Notes under the pieces: generated by a model
The model's database searches: none
What the model was told of the DNA's origin: nothing
What the model saw: only the letters and a program-made list of their open reading frames with translations
NCBI GenBank assembly: GCA_002104935.1
Contig: MCGT01000032.1
Span: forward strand, 248,001 to 312,000
DNA length: 64,000 nt
From: Hesseltinella vesiculosa
Taxonomy: Eukaryota; Mucoromycota; Mucoromycetes; Mucorales; Cunninghamellaceae
Direction: 5' to 3'
Shown: positions 31,424 through 44,302 of the stretch, piece by piece
Numbering within the stretch: the stretch's first letter is position 1
Layout of the letters: the number at the start of each line of letters is the position of its first letter
Translations under genes and position numbers: made by a program

Positions 31424-33935
31424 ATGAATCCCTGCGATAAATCACATCCCATTCAAAGGAATATATGCATTCCTATGAACAATCGCGTAAAGGAGATTGT
31501 GAATGACAATTGTTACATTGATTTTTATGAAGCAAAGTACGCATCAACTAGTATTGAACGTGAAAAAATCCAGCAATACCTTCATGACAACAGGAAGGAC
31601 TTGCTTCGTGTTGTTATTCATCGAGCAATATTCTATACTTACCAAGGATTTCGAGGAACCTCATCTTGCGTGGCTTTTTTTCAAAATCTCATTGTCGACA
31701 GTCAGGGCCCATTGAGCCCATACGTGTATGATTGCATATGGAAAACTTTGCAGAATCAAGATCACTTTCATCACACTTCACTCGCCAACAAATCACCATC
31801 AAAGCAAAAGACCCAATGTGACAGATATTTAACATTGCTGAAAGCATTTCTTGTAAGACTATTTGGTTCGAAAAGTTTGCCAACTCTTCTAGCATTCATT
31901 TGCTTACGATGATTTCTGCTCCGCCTTGGTTTTATGTAGGAGGCTGAAATACTCTCAAGAATCGACTGCGCCTTGTACTTGACGAGCCGAACCTTACGTG
32001 ATATTGGAATTATATCCAACGTGGATGTTTTTCACTGTCGAATGATAAAGCTGCGCAATGGTTTCACGTAAGCTATCCGTTCACCTGAAAATACATCATT
32101 GTCAAACTACCTCTTTTTATTTTTTAGGTTTCGTCAAGTGAAGAAAAACGTCGGTGAACTTCCTCCAGTTTCAAAAATCATGACCCTTTTATGCGACATT
32201 TTACTGGAAAGCTTTGACCTACCTGATGTTCAGGATGGATGTTACGTCATACCTCTCAGCAAGCTTGACAGCTTTCATACCATAGTCAACAAATACAAAT
32301 GTAAGAAGAGGTGGAGGAATAAGCGTGATTGGATTGTGGATTCTTGTGGCTAATTTTTTTTTTTTGCTTCGTAAAGCTGGATCCCACCAAATCGATCCCA
32401 AATTTCTTTTGGATATCCTGATTGACATTTGCATTGATCAAGCTGCCGACAATGCCATGTTTTGGGTGAAGTTGATTAGCAAGAACAAGGACCTTGCGCT
32501 AAGCGAATCACCCATCCTTAAGGAGGGAAATGCGTCGATGGGCGATATGGAATTGTTTTCCCGGCTTGTTGGCTTCAAGTTTGATTACTTTAGTAGCATC
32601 GATGAAGAGCCTTATCCTGGCCTGTATTTTACAGCGGCTTTGCTTGTTCAGGAAAAGCTAATATCTCTGGAAAGGCTCCTACCATATCTTACATCTGCTC
32701 AAGAAATCGCTAATCAGCATATTCACAATCTGGCCAAGGCACTACTTCTAGTCGGAGACGGTGCCCAAGCATCGAATTTAATTGTAACCTGCAATGCTCT
32801 GGACTCGCACTTGCAATCTTGGTTAAATACTTGGGTTAATGACGAACTTTTCAAATACCAAATGCCAAACGTGAGGCAATATGGGTATCGCTTTGATTCT
32901 GACACAGAAGAAGAAGAAGAAGAAAAAAATGACAGAGATCAAAATTCGAATTCCAGCAGAACTATGGTCCTTTATGCGACTGAACCCCTCCATACGTTGA
33001 ATATGTACGTCAACGGTGCCCACCGCCAGTCCATCAATTCGATTTGCTTCCTCGATGTTCTCGCCTCTTTCCTTCAACAAGAAAGACCCGGTGCTTCAGT
33101 TTGGATGAACGATACTACTGTTGCTTTGCTATTGCCGTTGGTGAAACAGGAGATTGCTAGCGGAAAAAGATCAAATATACAAGCTATTTCTGGGTCAATC
33201 ATGTATCATGTCTTGTTACCCTCTCTGCCCAAGATACCAGCAACCGACATGTTCAGCTTCGCATGCTTGCTTCCATATCACCAACGCACGACACTGTATC
33301 ATCAGTGGGATGAACATTTGGTATCGCATTCTCTGGCCAAACAAAATCTGGACTCGCAGTTGAATACCTGTTTTCAGCATGTCGACAAAGACGCACTTTC
33401 TGCATTGATTCAACGATACCCTACACGCGTAGCCCATCTGATAATTCCACGTATTACCTCAAGAATTCAAAAATGGAATCTTATGATTATGGATGCGTAC
33501 TGCAATCACCCTTTTGCGCAAGATATCATGTTTGCCTTCATTAGCAATTATATGGCGAACCATGAAATGTGTACTGAAGACAAGGAAAATGTGGCATTAC
33601 CTAGTAATTTGGAAGCCATGACACTTTTTACTCGTCTCTTTTACTCTGCTCACCAAAAAGACATCCGCTCCTCACTTTTTGAATACTTGGTCTTGTACAC
33701 GAGCGCTTCCAAAAATGAAAAACTGCCAGGAAATCGGACAACCTCTCATTTCAACATTCAGTTTTGCTTGTACACATGCGGGCAGTCAGATTCTTGGAAA
33801 CGCCAGCGCCGATTGCAGAAGCAGGTCCTTGTGGAAAGAAACGTACTAGGCAAGCGGAAATTGCCACTAGGAAGTCTCCATACCAACAATCGTGCCTCCA
33901 CTTTGGCACTTGGCTTACACCCTTTCCATAAATAA
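31424..33935 (+). CDS. THO complex subunit 2-like protein, short form
   Basis: Exons 31424-31852, 31940-32067, 32128-32300 and 32377-33935 give 762 residues. A central segment (LVGFKFDYFSSIDEEP...GLYFTAALLVQEKLISLERLLPYL) and CLLPYHQRTTLYHQWDEHL correspond in order to conserved parts of THO2/THOC2, the large scaffold of the THO complex in mRNP assembly and export. THO2 proteins are usually well over 1300 residues; this one stops near the family midpoint with a basic end (WKRQRRLQKQVL) that is not family-like. It may be a truncated copy, a divergent paralogue, or have an unrecognised 3' splice. The next gene is a different protein. Confidence 0.55.
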
Positions 33936-34094
33936 ATGCGTTTGAAAAGACTGCAAAAAAAAAAAAAAAGCAACAATGGAGTCTGAACCTTCGAGCAAGA
34001 TTCTACCAAAAAAATAAAAGCGAATGCGGACATCAGAAAAAATTTTCTTCAGGTTTTGGTTCTTGGTTGATCCTCTCTTCTCTGCTACTTGGGT

Positions 34095-35735
34095 ATGCTA
34101 TCAGAAATCGCAGTTACGACGTCAAACACAGATTCAACGATATATGCATGGGACATTCGATCTGGATCGACTCTGTTTTCCTTCAAGCAAAACAAATCCA
34201 ATGGCGTATGCATTATTCCTCGTCCCGGTGCTCCCAATCAGACTGGGGCGATCATGACAGCCCAAACAGATCGTGCCTCATTACATTTGTATGATTGGCA
34301 GCGTGATCAAATATTGCAGAAAATGCTCACACCAGAAAAAATGATTACATTAGCCGCCAGCAATCATGGTCATTACACGGCTGGTGCATCGTCGTCTGGC
34401 AAAATATACATCTGGCACAACGCTTCAGGTGCTTTGAAGCATATGTTTGATGCCCATTATCAGCCCGTCACTTGTTTAACATTCACCAAGGATGACTCAG
34501 CTTTGATATCGGCAAGCGAAGATGCGACAGTCAAAGTTTGGCCCATTGTACAACTCTGCTCGACTGCCCTAACTCAATTGCAGCCCAGCCCACTGTATTC
34601 GTGGATTGACCACACACTTCCAGTTTCAGCTGTTTATGCCGGCTCAGGTTCTCAGTCCAATGCTAGGATATACACAGCGAGTGCTGATTTCACAGTTAAG
34701 GTATGATATTTGCACTGAGCGATGGGATTGTGAATCTCGATGATCTTCTTATTTTACATGGGCTTTAGGTGTGGGATTTGGCAAGCGGTGAGCTCTTGAC
34801 AACGTTTCTGTTTCCAAAGCCAGTAACAGCAATTGTCATGCATCCTGCTGAAACGCAGTTATTTGCTGCCTGTGGTAATGATGTTTACAAAGTAGACTTG
34901 TATAGACAGCGACAACATCAACGATACGATAATGTACAAGGCGTTGGTGGTCAAGGCGCTGTGGAGCATGTCGATGCAAATGGCACCAGTTCAGTTTTCA
35001 AAGGACACAGGTAATTGGTAGTAAACATGTTTTGATTTCAATGACAACTAACTGCTCTCTCTCTTTGCCTAGTGACGAAATTCGTGCATTGTCAATATCC
35101 TTCGATGGATCTTTACTTGTGTCCGCTTCACAAGATGGGAATGCCTTTGTTTGGGACGTGGCCAGCCTTCAACAGCTACGAACATTTGCAAGCCACAAAG
35201 GCCCTGTTACTGGTATTGAATGTGTATTGAGGCCGATCGAGCTATCAATGGGAACACTGCAACAGAAGCATGCATCTATACCTGTAAAAACCTTCAAGAG
35301 AACCATATCAGCTGAGGACGGGGACAAACATTTGGATGTTGAACAGCAATTGGCTCCATCAAGGAAGCGCTTCGCAATTGACACCCAATCTGTGGATGAT
35401 GGAGATTCAGACATAAAGCTTAGCCGAGATGAACAGAGGAATTTTACAGTATGGTACACGCCATGTGGTTTATTTTATAACTCAAAATTGCTTTGTTTTC
35501 TTAGAACAATCCTCGGGAAGGAGGCCCTGGAAATGATCAACGCTCTCAAGTAGGTGAAATTGCACGAATGCATCTGCACTACACCCGGATCAATGAGATG
35601 CACAAGGAACTATACCGCGAATTGGTAGATCAATTTGTGAGTCACGAGCTTCGATCGTCTCCCGAAAAATAAACCCCTATCCTTCGTCATTTTTTTCCTG
35701 GTGCCTTTCAGAACAAAGTTCAGAAGCAGGGTTGA
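34095..35735 (+). CDS. IPI3: WD40 protein IPI3/WDR18 of the Rix1 complex
   Basis: Subunit of the Rix1/PELP1 complex needed for ITS2 processing of pre-60S particles. Exons 34095-34700, 34769-35010, 35073-35448, 35505-35636 and 35712-35735 give 459 residues. WD repeats are visible (STIYAWDIRSGS, GKIYIWHNASG, SEDATVKVWPI, ADFTVKVWDLASGELLTT, DGNAFVWDV), with the WDR18-specific HYQPVTCLTFTKDDS and VFKGHSDEIRALSIS. A C-terminal helix (MHKELYRELVDQF) follows a low-complexity linker. The start at 34095 gives MLSEIAVTTSN, matching the family N-terminus. Confidence 0.87.
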
Positions 35736-36382
35736 GCAGCCACAAGCCGAGACCATGATCAACGTGAATCAGACGCTGACTTCCTTCATGGCTAGGAAAT
35801 CCGTATGGCCAAGCACAAGACTTGTCAACAGTGACGCGTACAGCAATTATGCTAAGTGCCTTCTCGCAAATTTGGATACTGCTCTTAATTAAGTTTGGCC
35901 TGGAACACTCGCATAACCGATTTGCTGCATATTAGAGCCGCCAAAGATCGTACACCTTTGCTGCAAATGCCCTACGTGTCAGGGCCAAACACCAAATGAC
36001 TCCCGGCTAATATGGGGTATCGGCCAGTTCTCCCTATGTAAGCCTGGTATCAAAGCATATCCATCAGTGTATACCTCCGCCTCTACCTCCCCACTTCTAC
36101 CCGCTGCTCACCTCTTTAATATCATTCCATTTGAGCTCAGTTTGGTCTGCGGGTACCGCTTCCTGGACGAGCCTGACACCATAAAAAAAACGATGTCAAT
36201 ATAGACCATGAGGAGGGAGATAAAACGACGAAATCAACAAGTTATTTCATTTGACGAGCGGTTTTGTCAATGGCTGGCCAATGGATGCGGCTACGAAGCA
36301 GTGGTCGCTCAAACCGGAAACGAACCAATGAATTCGCCGCAGTCTCCACAAGCTATGTGAGGGCGGCTACGTTCTGGTGAAA
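35736..36382. other. Intergenic
   Basis: About 650 bases with no supported gene; a 60-codon frame overlapping the IPI3 last exon is a shadow. Confidence 0.4.
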
Positions 36383-36545
36383 TGTCTGGGTAATTTCTGG
36401 CTGGACTTTGTGAAAAAAGGAAACAGTATAAAAAACCTTTATTCGATGTTAGTGCACTATTAGGGATAAAAAAATATGACTTACCACTGTAAGCAAGTGG
36501 TTTTGTTATACGTTCAAAGAAAAGAAAAAAAAAAGAGGGAAAAGA
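36383..36545 (+). repeat. Dispersed repeat family 3, copy B
   Basis: Near-identical partner of 29371-29528 in the same orientation. It ends in a purine tract about 100 bp before the DDB1 start codon, so it forms part of that gene's promoter or leader. Confidence 0.8.
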
Positions 36546-36643
36546 AAGAGGAAAAAGAAAGAAACAAACTGGGAAGAGGTGTGAAATATTAAGGGAAAAA
36601 AAACGAGAGCGGACCTGGATTCTTTCTCTCTTTTTCTCTAAAA

Positions 36644-39600
36644 ATGAATTACTACAAGTATGTTGTGACAGCACATAAATCTACTGCCACTCATTTTGCT
36701 GTCAAAGGACAGTTTACGGGACAGCAAGATAAAAATCTAATGTTAGGGTACGTAGGCCAAAATAATGTAATGTGATGCTGATTTTTGCTTGAGATATTAA
36801 AATGAATATAGGAAAGGCAATCGCATTGAAATTTACACAATTGGCCCAGATGGATTAAATCCTACACTTGAATGCAATATTTATGGCACTATTGTGTCCA
36901 TGATCGTATATAGGCCTCAAGTAAATTGTGCTACACAAATTTAACACAAGCTCTATTGAAACCGACTTTTTTCTTCCAGGGACGGCATCAAGATTTGCTG
37001 CTGATCATGACTGCTCGCCTCAACTATCTTGTCCTGTCGTTTTGTAGCACAACCCAAGAAATCATCACCGAGTTCAGCGGCTTACTTTACACATTGGATC
37101 GTACGGATTACATCAGCTATGACCTCATGTCTACGAAATTGCAAACGGCGATTGATCCGACGAATCGATTTATCGCCACTCTCTTGCCCAATTCTAACAT
37201 TGCTGTGGCAAACACTGATACACTTATATCTCAATCTGCCACAGAAACGGCGATGACCTTGCCTCGTATTCACAAGTCAAAAAGTGGCCGCAAATCGCGT
37301 ACAAAGCAAGTGGCGCTGTCAAGACTACATTCCCATATCACGTAAGCATCGGTAGATGCGAAAGTCGTAAATAACTAACAAGTTGTGCTCATAGATTGGA
37401 CGACAAAACAATCATTGCATTTACTTTCCTCTTCACGGAGGGTGAGCCTGCGTTAATGATCCTGTACGACAACCCCGCCCGCGAACGTTTCCTTCAAATG
37501 TTTATATATAGCCATTCTCAAAATAAGCTTGAACATGGGCCTGTGGTGATGGATCATATCGAAGGCAGTGCCAGTGTACTTATTGCTTTACCTGCACCTA
37601 TCGGCGGTGTTCTATTGATATCGTGTCAATATATTCGCTATTTGAAGCAAGGTCAGGCGCTTAAGGCTGTTGGCATATCCTGCTCACCTATCAATTGCCA
37701 CGCATTTATTAACCAAGATGGATCTCGACTCCTACTTGGAAGCGCAGATGGTCAGCTTCACCTGTTAATACTCAATGTCAGCAAAGGATTTGTAGAATCC
37801 CTAGGGCTGATTGAACTAGGAAACGTATGCAAAGACAATGGCGGGTTGAGGCATACTTTGACTCCTATACCGGCTTTCGTTTATGCAATTTCTTTTGATA
37901 GATTACTATACCATCTTGCTTGGCTTATCTTGGAAATAATGTACTGTATGCAGGATCTACCAAAAGCGACTCACAGCTGGTGTATATCGATCAACGGCCG
38001 TGTCTTGATGAAAACAGCTCCTTGCAAATTCTGGAAACTTTTTCAAACCTTGGACCCATCGCCGATTTTTACGTAGCAGATCTAGACAAGCAGGTAATGT
38101 CAGAGGCAGATGAGAGTTGACTAGTTGGGCTTATCAAACTAGTTGATCTTCAGGGCCAGCCTCAAATGATCACATGTTCTGGAGCTGGGAACAGTGGGTC
38201 GTTGCGCATCATCAGAAATGGTGTTGGCCTGAACCCTATCGTCTCGATTGAAGTTCGCGGAGCTACTGGCATTTGGGCTTTGAAGTCTTTAAATAACGGC
38301 TTGTAAGTTGTATTACCCAGCTCATGTATTATTTCTCTTGTACTTTTTACAGGAGTATTTTATTCATACTCTTGCTTATAGGCGTTCAAATGTATTGACG
38401 ATATCATTTGCTTGTGAAACACGGCTTGTATATGAACGTGATGAAGGCTTTTCCCCTCTTCGTTTCTATTCAGCGATTGAGTTGCACCAGCCAACACTGG
38501 CAATTTGTAATGCATTGGATAACCTGATTATGCAGGTGACTAGCAAGAGTGTTCGCCTTATGGAATATCATATGGAGGGCAAGCTGCTGGATGAATGGTT
38601 TCCATCACAGGATTTGGCAGTCAATGATAAAAGTACCCTAACTATTGCAAGCCTAAATGAAACACAGTGCGTTGTCTCCACTGGGTCGGGGAATCTGATC
38701 GCTCTCGTTATACGAGACAGGAAACTCATACAAGTGGGCAAAACACGCCTGGAAAGCGAAGTAACGTGTATTGACGTGTCACCTATAGATCAAAGTCATC
38801 CTCATGGGACATCGATCATTGCTGTTGGTGAATGGCAAGTTCCTGGTGTGCGCCTGCTCCGGTTTGATTCACAGCTGATGTCTATTGCGTACGAGCCGCT
38901 GATGACCAAGGTGATGCCTCGTTCGGTTCTTCTCGCCAGTTTGGAGGGCATTTGTTACCTCTTGGTTGCTCTTGGCGATGGCCAAGTCTACAATTTCAAG
39001 TTGGACCCTCGGCAAGGCCGACTGTGGGATTCCAAACGGTCATTTTTGGGGAAATTGCCTGTATCACTGGGTACATTTACATCCAATGGTGCAACTCATG
39101 TGTTTGCTGCATCGGACAAGCCAAGTGTGATCCATAGCCGTAATCAGAAACTGGTGTATTCAAATGTTAATGTCAAGGTACACCTTTTATTAGAAGAGCT
39201 TGAAGCATCAAATATTTACCGACTCCAACTTAGGATGTGCGTAGCATTACGTCGTTTAACAGCCCCACTTTCATGGACGTTGTTGCACTGGTGTGTCCAG
39301 AAAGCATCATCATTGGACAAATGGAAGAAATTCAAAAGCTTCATATCACAACAATCCGCGTGGCAGATATTCCGCGACGAATCACCTACCAGGAATCAAC
39401 ACATACATTTGGCTTGCTGACCGAAAAACTAAGCACAGACCCCTATGATTCTCACTCAACAACAGGTGCTTTTGAATTGCTTGATGACCAAACATTCATT
39501 TGTAGGTACCATTGACTGCAGCAATAACAAAAAAAAAATCAAATTCATGATACAAAGTTGCATTAACGGTCCTGTTACGCTTAGCGCAAGATAAGATCTG

Positions 39601-40765
39601 CTTCAAAGACTATGAACACCCACTGGCAGTCTCATCTGTAGCATTCGAACACGATGGTTCCGAATATTATGCTGTGGCTACTGGCAACGACGAAGGTGTC
39701 CAGGAAACCAGCTATGGTAGAATTATTTTGCTTCAAGTCATATCTGATTCGGTGTTTGGCAAAACCAAACAGCGGCTGCGGCACGTACACCAGCTAGGGT
39801 TTCAAGGAAGAGTTCAACAACTGCAACCCTTTAATGGCAAGCTGTTGGCAACGGTTGATGCTGATGTAAATTTATTTTCAGGGAACCGCTACTCCAAGCC
39901 ATGACTAACCCTTTATACTATGTATAGATTTTTGTATTTCAATGGCAACCATCGTCACAGGAGCTTGTGTTTGTATGCATGTATTCGCTTGCCACGTTGG
40001 CAACATCAATCTCAACGTATGGTGATCTAATTACTATCGGCGACATGGTAGCATCTGTGACATTATTGAAATACGACGATAAACTTCGCTGCATCGAAGA
40101 AATCGCCGCTGACGAGCGGTGTCGCGAAATCACGTCATTGGAATCATATAACGATTCTTTGGCAGTTGGTGCAGGAGAAGATGGGCATCTCTTTGTTGTC
40201 GAGCGTGTTGGTCAGTCTTCACATCCAGCAGCACCTTCTACATCTCAAATGCCAATGGAAGATCCTGCGCTGGAAACCGTCAGCGAGTGGCATCTTGGCG
40301 AAATTGTACAGAAGTTCCGCTTTGGCTCTTTGGGAAGCAAAGCAGCTGACATAAACAACTCACTGAACCGCCATGCGTTGATCTACGGCACTGTGAACGG
40401 CGGCATTGGCCTAATTGCTGATCTATCTGAGGACAGGTTCAAGATTTTGTACCATATGCAGCAGAACATAGCAAAAGTTGTTCCTAGCTTTGGCAATCTG
40501 TGCCACAATGAGTAAGTGAATACCAAAAAAGCGCCTTGTTTTTTTCGGTCTGATATCTTCTTGAAGCTGGCGTTCAGTAGCAACGCTTGATAGAAAAGAA
40601 GACAGCAGCCATTTCATCGATGGCGATTTGATCGAAGGCTTCTTGGACCTGACCCCCGAACAGATGCAGCATGTCGTGGATGGCCATGGCGGCGGGAAAA
40701 AACTGGATCTAGGCATCGATGAACTTTGCAAAATTGTGGAGGAGCTCATGTCGCTTCATTCATAA
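36644..40765 (+). CDS. DDB1: DDB1, damaged-DNA-binding protein 1 / CUL4 adaptor
   Basis: Three-propeller adaptor linking substrate receptors to CUL4 ubiquitin ligases; also acts in UV damage recognition. Eleven exons (36644-36747, 36812-36920, 36980-37341, 37395-37824, 37902-38093, 38154-38302, 38382-39177, 39234-39501, 39585-39865, 39928-40511, 40567-40765) join in consistent phases to 1157 residues, close to the usual 1140. Family landmarks: MNYYKYVVTAHKSTA, LETFSNLGPIADFYVADLD, NGVGLNPIVSIEVRGATGIW, VIHSRNQKLVYSNVNVK, IYGTVNGGIGLIADLSE, and the C-terminal FIDGDLIEGFLDL...IVEELMSLHS. All propellers and the C-terminal helical domain are present. Confidence 0.96.
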
Positions 40766-41075
40766 TACATTGGATATCACAATACTCTGTACAGTCATTC
40801 CAGAAATAAAGTCGCTGGTTTTACGGGTTAACGTTATTATGGATGCCTAATTGCCTCGCTGCAGCCGACGCACTAAGGCTCTTTCTAAAAAACAAATGAA
40901 AAGATCCAGTTTTTTCGTGCATAATCCTCCTATTTGTGTGTGTCACCCTCGTTTTCATAGCATCCCGTTGCAAATCGAGATTCCTTCTTCAAAGATTGAT
41001 GTATTGTTATACAATTAAATGGAAAAAAGAGGCGCTGACCAATGGAGCGAGATTTTGTAAACAGACATAAGAGGA
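40766..41075. other. Convergent 3' flanks of DDB1 and ALG11
   Basis: No gene. AATAAA at 40805-40810 may serve as the DDB1 polyadenylation signal. Confidence 0.45.
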
Positions 41076-43065
41076 TTACGTTAAACACTGGCGCAGAGGG
41101 CGAAGCAATTCCACGGAAAAGGCTAGTTCGGAAAACCTATCGGAGGCAGATGCACGAGCATTCGAGGCAATTTCCTTGTATTCTTCGTCAGAGAGTGTCA
41201 GGGCATCATGGAGTCTATCAGCAAATGTTTCCACACTGTCTGCTAAAAAGCCTGTGAAAGATATGCAAAAAAAAAAAAAAAATTGAGATGGTTAGTGTTG
41301 GCCGTCTTTTAGCGTCCGACTCTCTGTGGTACCTGTGGGTTTATTGGCATAATTGACAACAATGTCATGCTTCGGCCCACCTGAGCAATGAGCAACTGCA
41401 ATCAGACCTGCTGTTTGGTATTCCACCACACCTATACCAAAATGCTCATTCCACATGGTATGTAATCCAACCTTGGCCTTGCTGAGATAAGACACTAAGG
41501 TGTCGTAGCTTGCATTCACCTCAAAACAAACACGGTCATCTAATCGCAACTCCTTGGCCAGTGCTTTGAGGTCATCAATCCGACCTTGGTCACCTTGGTT
41601 TCGGCAGGTTCCAATTAATACCAGCTTAAGTTTTTCATTCTGTTGCCACTCGGGATATTTTTCAAGTAAGCGGGCAAGTGCCAACACTTGCATGCGATGA
41701 TCCTTTTCTGGCCTGTGAGAGTGCGTTAAATGAATAAAGTCAGTCGACCTAACTCAATAGAGCTTTCCTTCAACCTTTGACCACCCTTGCTTTCTAGCAC
41801 GCCTACCTAAATTGAGCGATGGACACAATCATGGTTTGACGGCCATCCAATGGTAGATCACTCAGTCGGTCAGTATCACAAGGAGGGTAGACGATGTTGG
41901 CGTCCGTCGACCAGAGCTGATCAATATGGTTCTTTGTCCATGTAGAATTCACCATGACTGTTTGAGAAAATGAGCCGCAGAATCCATACACTCTGGCAAA
42001 CATTCGATAGTATCTAATTGACAAAGAGATTGAGTTATGTCACTTAATTTTTGTAGTATGTCCCTCTTTGCTATAGTGTGCATTTGTGATACGGCCGATA
42101 CTGCTTACATTAATTTTCCTGTGGTCCATATCCAGCTATCAGCAAGGCGCCGATCATTGTTGTATTGGGTGCGCCGTTCGTATACACGCTGCAGCATATC
42201 CGAGCTAACCATGACATAAACGAAATGAGCCAACTGAGAGGGGCCATTGGGCACTTACCTGACGGTTGGATAATGTACATAAGCGGCTATTTTGACTTGC
42301 GTAAGGTAGTGGACCACAGGGAACGTGAAAGCATAACCCATTGTATCGAAGAACACGTCAGGCACCAATTGACTGATAGCTTCATACCCCAAAACCAATG
42401 AGCCCAGACTCTGGAGCACAAGAGTGAAGCGTCGGTATCTAAAGTCGCAAGCACAGTAACAGAGATGGAAAGAAATGAATCTACCTAGACGGGTATGCAA
42501 AATCTCTATACCTGCCATCTTCAACAAGGTAACGTTTTTTCAGGTATACAATTGCCACACGCCTGGCATCCAAGTCAATGTTGAAGCTTGTCTAAAAAAG
42601 ACGATATCATCGTAGGTCTAGCAGAGTACACGCTTCTATTTTTCTACAATCGTTGTGTTTGCTTATGTACCTTGACTCGTAGTAGAATCTGCTCTCTGGA
42701 GACATCGATATCGCCTGTGTAAATGGCACAGATCACGTCGTTGAATTCATGTTGGACATATCGCACAGCGGTCCATAACACTCGTTCACCGCCACCTCCG
42801 GCATCACTAGATATTTAAAAATGAAATATATAAAGAGAGAAATTATGATATAAGCACCGATGGTAGTGATATTGTAGAGTGACAAATAGTACCAGTATGG
42901 ATGAAAGAAACCTAAAAACGTGGGCTCTTCATGGCCATTGTATGCTAGATCTCGAAGGATGCGGGCTCGGTTATTGCGGATGGATCTTTTGATATGTAAC
43001 CTGAAAAATGCAAAGGCAGCCCAAAGGCTCAAAAGTCCAGCTGTGATCCAAAACGACACAGACAT
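41076..43065 (-). CDS. ALG11: ALG11 alpha-1,2-mannosyltransferase
   Basis: Adds the fourth and fifth mannoses to the cytosolic face lipid-linked oligosaccharide at the ER. Eight exons (43065-42893, 42806-42671, 42591-42512, 42438-42259, 42204-42109, 42013-41807, 41712-41333, 41251-41076) give 475 residues. N-terminal membrane anchor ([18 protein letters not shown]); donor-fold motif [63 protein letters not shown]; and the GT4 C-terminal [23 protein letters not shown]. Usual family sequence has Asn where this has Asp in PYCDAGGGG. All splice phases agree. Confidence 0.95.
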
Positions 43066-43569
43066 TACAGATATTGTTGAAAGCTGGATTGTCTTTTCAT
43101 CAAAAAGAAGACATGAAAATGAATCTGGCTTTCGCACGCTTGAACATGTTCCGCTGACTTTGAAAATGCATTTTGGCCTCAAGCTACCATCAAGTGAAAA
43201 AAGCCAGGAATGTGGAGACAGAGAGTTGAACTTGGAGATGAAGAGTTTATTCAAGTCATACCGGTATGCTGATATTGATATAACATACAGTACCGGTGTA
43301 GCGTACGCCTTAGCTGCCGGTAGCGAATAAAGCCTCTATATTATTACATGCTAGAATCAATTGTATCTATAATAGCTGGAGAATCTATGATTGAGCAAAG
43401 TTCTATCAGGAATGCTTGCCTCATTCACGATATTTAGCAGCATGAGAAAAGAACTGCAAGTCAAGAGAAAAAACAATGTGCAGAAATTTGTTCTAGCATT
43501 GGAGGTTCACAGTAACTAACCCCCGCCACCTCGACAAACTGGCTTCCCAGGGCGTCGGTGTCCCCTCCA

Positions 43570-43953
43570 GACTCCCTCGAGAATCGAGTGCTCTGTGAAG
43601 CTGATGCTTGGCTGTCAAATATCCTTAGTGGAAAAGTCTCCCATCGCTCCATGGGCGTTCAATATTCAATCAACACCGAGCGCGTATTGCGATTAATGAC
43701 CATCATGCGTGAAATCCTCCCGCAAAATGCAGTGCTTTTCAGACAAGCGTTCCCTGGCCACCCCTTGTTTCACCATCCCATTTTCCAGCAGTCAGAATTC
43801 CTGGGATTTGAACGCCAACTGACCATAAGCATGGACACTGAGAAAGAACCAAGAAGCCTCATCTTGGATCATGCTGTGCCAGAATTGAGCAACCAGCTTG
43901 CCACCATGAGCAAAAACAAATGTGCAGTTCATCGCAGTTGGCCACAAAACTGA
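43570..43953 (+). CDS. Hypothetical protein, 3' exon only
   Basis: A convincing open stretch of about 128 codons (DSLENRVLCEADAWLSNIL..., ending HRSWPQN) follows an AG that can act as an acceptor. Upstream exons between about 43345 and 43500 are likely but ambiguous. ADAWLSNILSGK with a following SINTERVLRLMTIM faintly recalls HAUS1-type augmin N-termini; this is not enough to name it. Confidence 0.4.
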   Translation, partial: DSLENRVLCEADAWLSNILSGKVSHRSMGVQYSINTERVLRLMTIMREILPQNAVLFRQAFPGHPLFHHPIFQQSEFLGFERQLTISMDTEKEPRSLILDHAVPELSNQLATMSKNKCAVHRSWPQN

Positions 43954-44000
43954 TGCCTTGTCTAATGATTTCAGCTACAGAATTTTTAGTGATGATTGGC

Positions 44001-44076
44001 GCGCAGGATAGAAATTTTAGCAGGCAAAAGAAAACCAATTCACTGGCAAAATAAATTTGAGTGCACGCAAACCAGG
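44001..44076 (+). repeat. Dispersed repeat family 2, copy at 44 kb
   Basis: Partner of 27140-27214 in the same orientation, sharing GGCAAAAGAAA-type core and GCACGCAAACCAGG. It lies about 95 bp upstream of a TATA box. Related sequence is also seen in the arms of the element at 58.8-59.2 kb (AGAAGGCAAACCAAT). Confidence 0.65.
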
Positions 44077-44169
44077 TGAATCTGCTTCTCCAGCCACGTA
44101 AACCAAGATCTCCGACTCCCGCAAACCTGATCTCCACCCCACACAAGCCGGACTTTTTTTTTTGACGAA

Positions 44170-44177
44170 TATAAAAA
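44170..44177 (+). promoter_or_regulatory. TATA box of the 44.3-kb small gene
   Basis: TATAAAAA 133 bp before the ATG at 44303. Between them a GTAAGT at 44241 may start a leader intron. Confidence 0.55.
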
Positions 44178-44302
44178 CGAACTCCTTTTTCCGCTGATAT
44201 CACTCTCTACAACCAACACACATTCAACTCGTTTTAACTGTAAGTAAAAGAAAACACTGGTAGCAGTTGCTGAATGTCGTTTTATTTTAAACGAAGACAG
44301 CC

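Noticed and set aside
41042..41257. Plus-strand 71-codon frame near 41.1 kb
   Set aside because: Antisense to the last ALG11 exon, which is supported by conserved sequence and splice phase.
42920..43330. 136-codon plus-strand frame
   Set aside because: Antisense to ALG11 exon 1 and its leader; no independent evidence.
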